35,381 bases of DNA, taken from contig JBGGNG010000093.1 of the NCBI GenBank assembly GCA_041287635.1, forward strand, positions 1 to 35,381, read 5' to 3'. The DNA comes from JAOUEA01 sp041287635. Lineage in GTDB: Bacteria; Actinomycetota; UBA4738; HRBIN12. Every line of letters starts with the position of its first letter. The first letter of the stretch is position 1. Both the position numbers and the translations under genes were made by a program. Under the pieces are notes generated by a model that saw only the letters and a program-made list of their open reading frames with translations, did not search any database and had not been told where the DNA came from. Below are positions 30,601 through 35,381 of the stretch, one piece after another.

Positions 30601-31148
30601 CGTTGCAGTTCGAGCGACTGATCAAGGATCTGTTCCCCGGCGGCGACGGTCGCCTGGTGCTCACCGACCCCGCCGAGCCGCTCACGAGCGGCATCGAGAT
30701 CGAGGCCAGTCCCGGCCGCAAGCGGGTGAAGCGGATCTCGCTCCTGTCGGGTGGGGAGCGCTCGCTCACGGCCATGGCGTTCCTCTTCGCGATCTTCACC
30801 GCGCGCCCCTCGCCGTTCTACCTCATGGACGAGGTCGAGCCCGCGCTCGACGACGTCAACCTGCACCGGTTCCTGCGGCTGGTCGAGGGCTTCGCACGGG
30901 AGTCGCAGGTGCTGATCGTCACGCACCAGAAGCGCACGATGGAGATCGCCGCGATGATGTACGGCATCTCGCTCAACAAGGACGGCACCACGAAGGTGGT
31001 TGCGCAGCAGCTCGATCATCCGACCTCCCTCGAGACCGATGCCCGGCTCGAGGGTGAGCGGGAGGCCGCCGAGGCGGCGTTCGCCCCGCAGACGTCCGCC
31101 GACGACGAACCGGTGATCGAGGTGCCAGAGGGCGAGCCAGTCGGCTAG
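27699..31148 (+). CDS. smc: Chromosome segregation/condensation ATPase SMC
   Basis: 1149 residues, normal for bacterial SMC. N-terminal head: FLRSITIRGFKSFADKTVLEF, Walker A GPNGSGKSN (about 31-39) and the Q-loop. Two long coiled coils (about 165-480 and 640-960; Ala/Glu/Arg heptads) flank a hinge near 490-640 (GSRFLKGHKGRAIGLLKDLV). C-terminal head: signature LLSGGERSLTAMAF and Walker B FYLMDEVEPALDD. It loops and compacts DNA with ScpA/ScpB, which are not in the window. An acidic tail follows (DDEPVIEVPEGEPVG). The ftsY -10 box TAGCCT starts in its stop codon. Confidence 0.97.
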   Translation: MFLRSITIRGFKSFADKTVLEFIPGVSVIVGPNGSGKSNLVDAISWVLGEQGARSLRGGHMADVIFAGTPSRPALGMAEVKLVIDNSAGKIPVPMSEIEVARTIFRSGESEYRINGQVVRLLDVQELLSETGIGRALHTVVGQGQLEEVLLAKPEDRRKYIEEAAGVAKHRRRKERAERKLANLDQDLLRLADVLAELRRQLKPLQQQAEMAKKHETLTTEAETLSRTLAAARLRALLRERDRRAEGWQRGLDERTGARERLDALDGEVLAAADARAAASTALAEAEVAFRSTAEDRRRAERSFREAVQHEGAAREQLASHASRAARVDAVDTEIARIEAELTEVVAELELSERELEAAEVAFRAAEEDRHRIEELRRRAGEAAAGRRAEVDALERSLASSERERERLAGSLGAVRERIAEVEDERAGLETEIETFDDQSAPMSEKRAALETERRGLVDKLEELDDVRRRHEARRDLLEARRQDIEETAGSRFLKGHKGRAIGLLKDLVKVESGLERALVAALGPLADAVVYDDGDRALADAPEGDGAILAIASGGPVPIGVAGERKLLAAVVAEPAARGIASTLLRDVYLTETVHEASEKQHLHPTASFVTPEGVLVGPAVIHTAKEADARAREIRAELLVVAHDLSATMNALNPRRERLEEIGGEIDFLREQIEAADAEITSVAERLAGLERDLSGMRKEEELLAQRLTALDETVAVARERLVSLGPTASEPAPDLPPTPQPPVSARVAVETLRRDRSAHDVRLAALRIERDELSTDDPVAMRAALEAAEAARAAAEAEVARAEAAALAAAGARDAAAAAEREVAEREATVNKAWRDASTELERLREAYEGDDRNRGDIERRIREAERLIREGHQADPAQLVAALSDDDSVEALEKRSELVQRRLALLGRVNLLATGEFEALQERHDFMARELDDVKHARRDLLEVIAQVDREITATFTTAYQDVALQFERLIKDLFPGGDGRLVLTDPAEPLTSGIEIEASPGRKRVKRISLLSGGERSLTAMAFLFAIFTARPSPFYLMDEVEPALDDVNLHRFLRLVEGFARESQVLIVTHQKRTMEIAAMMYGISLNKDGTTKVVAQQLDHPTSLETDARLEGEREAAEAAFAPQTSADDEPVIEVPEGEPVG

Positions 31149-31151
31149 CCT
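31146..31151 (+). promoter_or_regulatory. Predicted -10 box (leaderless) of ftsY
   Basis: TAGCCT begins on the smc stop codon (TAG) and is followed by 7 nt and GTG 31159. Confidence 0.45.
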
Positions 31152-31158
31152 CGCGACC

Positions 31159-32220
31159 GTGACGTTCACCATCATCGTCTTCGGGATCCTGGCGGTCCTG
31201 GCGGTCGTCGGCTTCTTCGTGATCCGGTCCTCCCGTAGCTCGCGCCTGCACGAACTGGAAAGCGAGACGCACACCGGCACGGGGCACGTGCGCGAGCCCA
31301 CCCGTATGCATCCGGCGAAGCAGCGACACGAGCCCGCCCACCACGAGGCGGGCGCCTCGGGTGGCGTCTTCCACAAGGAGGGGCTCGGCGCCAAGGTCAA
31401 GGCGCTCTTCAAGGGTGGCGTGGGCGACGACACCTGGACACGGCTCGAGGATCTGCTGGTCAAGGCCGACGTGGGACCCAAGGGGTCGGCCGATCTGGTC
31501 GGGCGCGTCAGGGCCGACTACGCGAGCGGCGGTGACCCGGTGGCGCTGTTGCGTGAGGAGATCGTCACGGTGCTCGGACCCGACGGACGGCTGCAGCTGC
31601 CGAACGGCCGTCCCGGCGTCGTGATGGTGGTCGGCGTGAACGGCGCCGGGAAGACGACCACGATCGGCAAGCTCGCGAAGCGCCTCACCGGTGAAGGCAA
31701 GCAGGTGAGCCTCGCCGCCGCCGACACGTTCCGCGCGGCGGCCGGTGAGCAGCTCGAGGTCTGGGCGACGCGCGCCGGGGCGCAGCTGGTGAGCCAGGAA
31801 CGCGGCGCCGATCCCGGGGCGGTGGCGTTCGACGCCGTGAAGTCGGCCACCGCCCGTGGGGCCGACGTGCTGATCGTCGACACGGCCGGCCGCCTCCATA
31901 CGAAGACGCCGTTGATGGACGAGCTCGGCAAGGTCAAGCGCGTGATCGAGAAGGCCGGCGCTCACGTCGACGAAACCCTGCTCGTACTCGACGCCCAGAC
32001 GGGGCAGAACGGCATCGCCCAGGCGAGGGCGTTCACCGACGCCGTCGAGGTGACCGGCGTGGTGCTCACGAAGACCGACGGATCGGCGAAGGGGGGCATC
32101 GTGCTCGCCGTGCGAGAGGAGCTCGGCGTGCCGGTTCGCTTCGTCGGGGTCGGTGAGGGAGCCGACGATCTGCGGCCGTTCGACGCCGGAGTCTTCGCGG
32201 AGCGTCTACTGTCCGGCTAG
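31159..32220 (+). CDS. ftsY: Signal recognition particle receptor FtsY
   Basis: 353 residues. It docks SRP-ribosome complexes to the membrane translocon. It has an N-terminal transmembrane anchor (TIIVFGILAVLAVVGFFV, 3-20), a short His-rich linker (about 37-66), the N domain (FHKEGLGAKVKALFKGGVGD) and the G domain: G1 GVNGAGKTTTIGKLA, the DTFRAAAGEQL insertion-box region, G3 DTAGRLHTK, G4 TKTDGSAKGG. The anchor replaces the long acidic A domain of E. coli FtsY, as in other Actinobacteria. A response regulator gene follows after 29 nt; Ffh, its partner, is 1.2 kb downstream. Confidence 0.96.
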   Translation: MTFTIIVFGILAVLAVVGFFVIRSSRSSRLHELESETHTGTGHVREPTRMHPAKQRHEPAHHEAGASGGVFHKEGLGAKVKALFKGGVGDDTWTRLEDLLVKADVGPKGSADLVGRVRADYASGGDPVALLREEIVTVLGPDGRLQLPNGRPGVVMVVGVNGAGKTTTIGKLAKRLTGEGKQVSLAAADTFRAAAGEQLEVWATRAGAQLVSQERGADPGAVAFDAVKSATARGADVLIVDTAGRLHTKTPLMDELGKVKRVIEKAGAHVDETLLVLDAQTGQNGIAQARAFTDAVEVTGVVLTKTDGSAKGGIVLAVREELGVPVRFVGVGEGADDLRPFDAGVFAERLLSG

Positions 32221-32249
32221 CCGCACGACACGAGAGCGAGGGGGTCGCG

Positions 32250-32639
32250 GTGCCCGAAGTCCGGATCCTCATCGTGGAGGACCACCCCACGATGCGCGAG
32301 GCGATGCGCCTCGTGCTCGAGGGCGAGGGATTCTCGATCGAGGAGGCCGCCGACGGGCATCGGGCGCTCGAGATGGTGCGCGCCGACCCGCCCGACCTGG
32401 TGTTCCTGGACATGAACATCCCGGGGTCGAACGGCGCCGAGGTCTTGGCGTCGGTGCGTGCGGATCCGGCCACCGCCGAGGTGCGCGTGATCATCGTGAC
32501 GGCCGACGGCGAGGAAGGTCGTGAGCGCGCGATGGCGCTGGGGGCCGACGAGTACTTCACGAAGCCATTCAGCCCGATCACCCTGTTGCGCACGGTGGAG
32601 CGGGTACTCAGCGCGCCGCCGCACGCACCGGAAGCGTGA
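32250..32639 (+). CDS. Single-domain response regulator (CheY-like receiver)
   Basis: 129 residues containing only a receiver domain. Acidic pocket Glu10/Asp11 (LIVEDHP), phospho-acceptor Asp54 (LVFLDMNIPG), Thr84 (IIVTADG) and Lys105 (YFTKPF) are all present, so it can be phosphorylated. No output domain follows; it would act by protein contact, as CheY, Spo0F or DivK do. GTG 32250 follows AGGGGG. It continues the ftsY transcription direction. Its last 32 nt overlap the 3' end of the histidine kinase gene on the other strand; the kinase is the likely phosphodonor. Confidence 0.92.
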   Translation: MPEVRILIVEDHPTMREAMRLVLEGEGFSIEEAADGHRALEMVRADPPDLVFLDMNIPGSNGAEVLASVRADPATAEVRVIIVTADGEEGRERAMALGADEYFTKPFSPITLLRTVERVLSAPPHAPEA

Positions 32640-33309
32640 CGCGGAACGTCGTCCCCCCGCCGGGGGTCGGCTCGGTGGTGACTTCGCCGCGCAGCGCATC
32701 GACGAGTCGCCTGGCGATCGCGAGGCCGAGGCCCGAGCCTTCCGCGGAACGAGCGCCTTCGGCCGTGCGGTAGAACGGCTCGAACACACGCTCGCGCTCG
32801 ATGGCCTCGATACCGATGCCGTGATCGATCACGGCGATGCCGATCTCGTCGTCGGTCACGGGGCCGACCTCCATCGTGACGTCGGCGGTCTCCTCCGAGT
32901 ACTTCAGCGCGTTCGTGAGCAGGTTCGTGAGCACCTGACCGAGCCGCAGCGCGTCGGACTCGATCGTCGGCGGCGCATCCGCAGAGATGCGAAGCTCGAT
33001 GCGATCGGCGCCGCCGGGGATCTCACGGACGAGCTGCTCCAGGGCGGGCACGAGCACGATGGGCGCCGAGACCACGGTGAGCGACACGTCCTCGAGGCTC
33101 TCCATCGTGACGAGGTCGTCGGCGAGACGGATCAGCCGGTCGGTCTGGGCCGCGATGACCTGCAGGAACTCGTCGATCTCGTCCTCGGTCAGTTCGTCGC
33201 GCCTGCGTTGCAGCATGTCCACGAAGCCGCGGATCGCCGCGAGCGGGCTTCGCATCTCGTGACTGGTCACGGCGACCAGGCTCACGTCGCGTAGATCGGA
33301 CTCGGGCAT
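32608..33309 (-). CDS. Soluble histidine kinase with minimal N-terminus
   Basis: 233 residues. Only ten residues precede the phospho-acceptor box SHEMRSPLAAIRGFVDML (His17), so it has neither membrane segment nor sensor domain. The HATPase part follows: N box LTNLLTNALKYS, G1 IDHGIGIE, F box VFEPFYRT, G2 GSGLGLAIARRLVD. It autophosphorylates and likely passes phosphate to the receiver protein converging on it. A cytosolic signal or a separate sensor partner must supply input. The ATG at 33309 is preceded by GGGGGG on the minus strand; an upstream start would give more N-terminus but no conserved sequence. Divergent from ffh with overlapping -10 boxes. Confidence 0.9.
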   Translation of the reverse strand: MPESDLRDVSLVAVTSHEMRSPLAAIRGFVDMLQRRRDELTEDEIDEFLQVIAAQTDRLIRLADDLVTMESLEDVSLTVVSAPIVLVPALEQLVREIPGGADRIELRISADAPPTIESDALRLGQVLTNLLTNALKYSEETADVTMEVGPVTDDEIGIAVIDHGIGIEAIERERVFEPFYRTAEGARSAEGSGLGLAIARRLVDALRGEVTTEPTPGGGTTFRVTLPVRAAAR

Positions 33310-33321
33310 GGCACCCCCCGG

Positions 33322-33331
33322 TAGAATCCTA
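33322..33331. promoter_or_regulatory. Overlapping divergent -10 boxes for ffh (TAGAAT) and the kinase gene (TAGGAT)
   Basis: Rightward TAGAAT (33322-33327) and leftward TAGGAT (33331-33326) share two bases. Rightward transcription would give ffh a ~60-nt leader; leftward would give the kinase gene a short leader with its ribosome site. The two polymerases could not bind together. Confidence 0.45.
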
Positions 33332-33396
33332 GTCGCCCCGGCCCCGCCTCCGGGCGCGCTGCGACACGTTCCGAGGCCACGACACGACGAGGTCAG

Positions 33397-34746
33397 ATGT
33401 TCGACACGCTCACCGATCGGCTCGACGGCACCTTCAAGAAGCTCCGGTCGCGGGGCAAGCTCCACCCGAAGCAGGTCGACAACGCCCTGGCCGACATGCG
33501 TACGGCGCTGCTCGAAGCCGACGTCGCCGTCGAGGTGGCCGATGACTTCCTCGAGCGCGTCCGAGCGCGCGCCCTCTCCGAAGAGGTGATGAAGAGCCTC
33601 ACGCCGGGCCAGCAGGTGGTGAAGGTCGTGAACGAGGAGCTCACCGTCACCCTCGGGGGGGAGCACCATCCGTTCGAGCTCGGCGGGGCACGTCCCGCGG
33701 TGGTCATGATGGCCGGCGTGCAGGGCTCCGGGAAGACGACCGCCTGCGCGAAGCTCGCGACGCACCTCAAGGGCAAGGGGAAGCACCCGCTGTTGATCGC
33801 GGCCGACCTCGAGCGCCCCGCGGCCGTCGAGCAGCTCCGCACGCTCGGCCGGGAGATCGGCGTGCCGGTGTGGTCCGAGGGCAAGGACCCCGTGAAGGTG
33901 GCGAGGCAGGGCCTGAAGGAGGCCGAGCGCCAGGACGCCGACGTCGTGATCATCGACACCGCAGGCCGGCTCCACGTCGACCCCGAGATGATGAAGCAGG
34001 CCCGCAAGATCAAAGATGTCACGAGGCCCCAGCACGTGCTGATGGCCGCCGACGCGATGACCGGTCAGGACGCCGTGGTGCAGGCGCGTGAGTTCATGCG
34101 GGAGGTCGACACCACCGGCTTCGTGCTCACGAAGCTCGACGGCGACGCGCGCGGCGGCGCAGCGTTGTCGATCACGGCGGTCACCGGCCGGCCCGTGTAC
34201 TTCGTGGGCACGGGAGAGAAGCCCGACGACCTCGAGCCCTTCTACCCCGACCGCATGGCGGGCCGCATCCTCGGCATGGGCGACGTGCTGACCCTGATCG
34301 ACAAGGCGCAGGAGAAGCTCGACACGGCCGAGGCGCAGAAGGCGGCCGAGAACATGCTGAAGGGGCAGTTCACGTTCGAGGACTTCCTCGACCAGTTGCG
34401 CCAGGTGCAGAAGCTCGGCTCGATGGGCGATCTGCTCAAGATGCTTCCGGGCGTGCCGGGCGGCAAGAACGCGATGAAGGAGATGGCGAACGCGATCGAC
34501 GAGGGTGAGCTGAAGCGCGCCGAGGCGATGATCCTGTCGATGACCCCGGCCGAGCGGCGCGAACCCGGTATCATCTCCGGGTCGCGCCGCCTGCGGATCG
34601 CGAACGGGTCCGGGGTGACGACCGCCGACGTCAACTCGCTGCTCAAGGACTTCGAGGGCGCGAGGAAGATGATGCGCACGATGATGGGCGGGAAGCGCGT
34701 CCCGGGCATGATGAAGGTGCCTTCGGCGAAGCTGCCGAAGCGATAG
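33397..34746 (+). CDS. ffh: Signal recognition particle GTPase Ffh
   Basis: 449 residues. SRP54 homologue that binds signal peptides and 4.5S RNA. N domain MFDTLTDRLDGTFKKLRSRG; G domain with G1 GVQGSGKTTACAKLA, ADLERPAAVEQL, G3 DTAGRLHVD and G4 TKLDGDARGG; M domain (from about 300) with FTFEDFLDQLRQVQKLG, the methionine-rich finger loop and RNA-binding ISGSRRLRIANGSG. ATG 33397 follows GAGG. It is 24 nt before rpsP, the standard order, so both share a transcript. The 4.5S RNA gene is not in this window. Confidence 0.97.
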   Translation: MFDTLTDRLDGTFKKLRSRGKLHPKQVDNALADMRTALLEADVAVEVADDFLERVRARALSEEVMKSLTPGQQVVKVVNEELTVTLGGEHHPFELGGARPAVVMMAGVQGSGKTTACAKLATHLKGKGKHPLLIAADLERPAAVEQLRTLGREIGVPVWSEGKDPVKVARQGLKEAERQDADVVIIDTAGRLHVDPEMMKQARKIKDVTRPQHVLMAADAMTGQDAVVQAREFMREVDTTGFVLTKLDGDARGGAALSITAVTGRPVYFVGTGEKPDDLEPFYPDRMAGRILGMGDVLTLIDKAQEKLDTAEAQKAAENMLKGQFTFEDFLDQLRQVQKLGSMGDLLKMLPGVPGGKNAMKEMANAIDEGELKRAEAMILSMTPAERREPGIISGSRRLRIANGSGVTTADVNSLLKDFEGARKMMRTMMGGKRVPGMMKVPSAKLPKR

Positions 34747-34770
34747 ACGAACGAGGACTGGGAACGAGAT

Positions 34771-35381
34771 ATGGCGACACGCATCCGACTGCGGCGTATG
34801 GGAGCCAACAAGCGACCGTTCTACCGGGTCGTGGTGGCCGACCAGCGCTCCCCGCGTGACGGCCGGTTCATCGAGAACATCGGCAAGTACCACCCGCTCG
34901 AGGATCCGAGCCTGATCGAGATCGACGCCGACCGCGCCCTGCACTGGCTGCGGGTCGGCGCGCAACCGAGCGACCAGGTCCGCAACCTCATGGTGAAGGT
35001 TGGCATTTGGGACACGTTCGTGGCCGAGCGCCCGAGCGCCGCCGGCCAGGTCCGCGTGCGCGACGTGAAGCCCGATGAACCCAAGCTCTCGAAGAAGGCG
35101 GTGGCCAAGGCCGCGGCCGCAGCGGAGGAGGCAGCGGCTCCGCCCCCGGCCGTCGCGGAAGCGGCACCCGCCGCCGACGCGGACGTGCCGGCCGAGGCCG
35201 AAGCCCCGCCCGAGGATGCTCCGGCCGAGGATGCTCCGGCAGAGGATGCTCCGGCAGAGGATGCTCCGGCAGAGGATGCTCCGGCCGAGGATGCTCCGGC
35301 CGAGGATGCTCCGGCCGAGGATGCTCCGGCAGAGGATGCTCCGGCAGAGGATGCTCCGGCAGAGGATGCTCCGGCAGAGGA
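34771..35381 (+). CDS. rpsP: 30S ribosomal protein S16 with long repetitive acidic tail (partial, runs off the window)
   Basis: The first ~80 residues are a standard S16: MATRIRLRRMGANKRPFYRV, DGRFIENIGKYHPL, DADRALHWLRVGAQPSDQVRNLM in parts. It assembles early into the 30S body. Beyond residue ~105 comes an Ala/Glu/Pro tail, then from codon 148 eleven complete repeats of the pentapeptide EDAPA, still continuing at the window end; so the protein exceeds 203 residues, against 80-150 in most S16. Some actinobacterial S16 carry Ala/Glu tails, but not of this length to my knowledge. The ATG is preceded by GGGAACGAGAT. Cotranscribed with ffh. Confidence 0.95.
   Translation, partial: MATRIRLRRMGANKRPFYRVVVADQRSPRDGRFIENIGKYHPLEDPSLIEIDADRALHWLRVGAQPSDQVRNLMVKVGIWDTFVAERPSAAGQVRVRDVKPDEPKLSKKAVAKAAAAAEEAAAPPPAVAEAAPAADADVPAEAEAPPEDAPAEDAPAEDAPAEDAPAEDAPAEDAPAEDAPAEDAPAEDAPAEDAPAEDAPAE
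35212..35381 (+). repeat. In-frame 15-bp minisatellite in rpsP (11 full copies plus 5 nt)
   Basis: Unit GAGGATGCTCCGGCM, where M is C or A, encodes E-D-A-P-A. The only differences between copies are the last base, in order C A A A C C C A A A A. All units are in frame; GAT, GCT and GCA codons make the array less GC-rich at third positions than its neighbours. The true copy number lies beyond the edge. Confidence 0.95.

Noticed and set aside
33310..33396. 4.5S SRP RNA gene upstream of ffh
   Set aside because: The 87-nt spacer has no GGAA-type apical hairpin or long stem of an SRP RNA.
1..35381. Insertion sequence, integron, toxin-antitoxin or defence island
   Set aside because: No transposase, recombinase, terminal repeats, toxin or nuclease families were recognised; every large frame is a housekeeping, transport or regulatory gene and composition is even.

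Overview
The window is about 70% G+C, densely packed and chromosomal, and it fits a high-GC Actinomycetota bacterium. The strongest markers are the gene order coaD, sepIVA-like, DUF177, rpmF, rnc, mutM, smc, ftsY, ffh, rpsP; a cofactor F420 guanylyltransferase (cofC); a DUF5937/ArsR-type regulator; a DUF1469/DUF3618 membrane gene pair; and many genes whose start codon lies 6-9 nt after a TANNNT-like box, as in actinobacterial leaderless transcripts. An ATP-type PEP carboxykinase and a MutM beginning M-E-L-P may point to a deep or poorly sampled lineage, but class cannot be fixed from sequence alone.

Layout. 1-2.5 kb: 3' end of a possible cupin gene, tRNA-Glu(CUC), a DUF3618/DUF1469 pair, an elaborate hairpin, a DUF5937 winged-helix regulator and a divergent 48-codon ORF. 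2.6-7.7 kb: NADP isocitrate dehydrogenase, two tandem lipoprotein phosphoesterases of the phospholipase C family, tRNA-Gln(CUG). 7.8-12.4 kb: HU, a degenerate cold-shock-like protein with cofC, plsC, a trans-sulfuration-family PLP enzyme overlapping ddl, and a stand-alone Lrp/RAM protein. 12.4-15.7 kb: a small membrane protein and a three-gene LolA-like/ABC-exporter operon with a palindromic operator over its -10 box. 15.7-20.4 kb (minus strand): a P1B-3 (CopB-like) copper ATPase behind a CsoR-type operator/promoter, ATP-dependent PEPCK, rpmB, and a TlpA-like thioredoxin lipoprotein. 20.4-35.4 kb: recG, rsmD, coaD, sepIVA-like, DUF177, rpmF, rnc, mutM, then pncA (opposite strand), acylphosphatase, smc, ftsY, a two-component pair in tail-to-tail overlap, ffh and rpsP.

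How the parts fit. The right half is a growth block: RNA modification and processing (RsmD, RNase III), ribosome parts (L28, L32, S16), CoA synthesis, septation (SepIVA-like), chromosome condensation (SMC), DNA repair (RecG, MutM) and both protein halves of the SRP targeting system (FtsY, Ffh). The left half has central carbon enzymes (ICDH, PEPCK), envelope functions (PlsC, Ddl, LolA-like/ABC exporter, lipoproteins) and metal homeostasis. No prophage, transposon, CRISPR or defence locus is visible, and no gene-free stretch exceeds 300 bases.

The least explained items are the in-frame 15-bp minisatellite forming the tail of ribosomal protein S16, the missing catalytic Pro2 of MutM, the leaderless start pattern, several unassigned palindromic operators, and the convergent-overlapping response regulator/histidine kinase pair inserted between ftsY and ffh.
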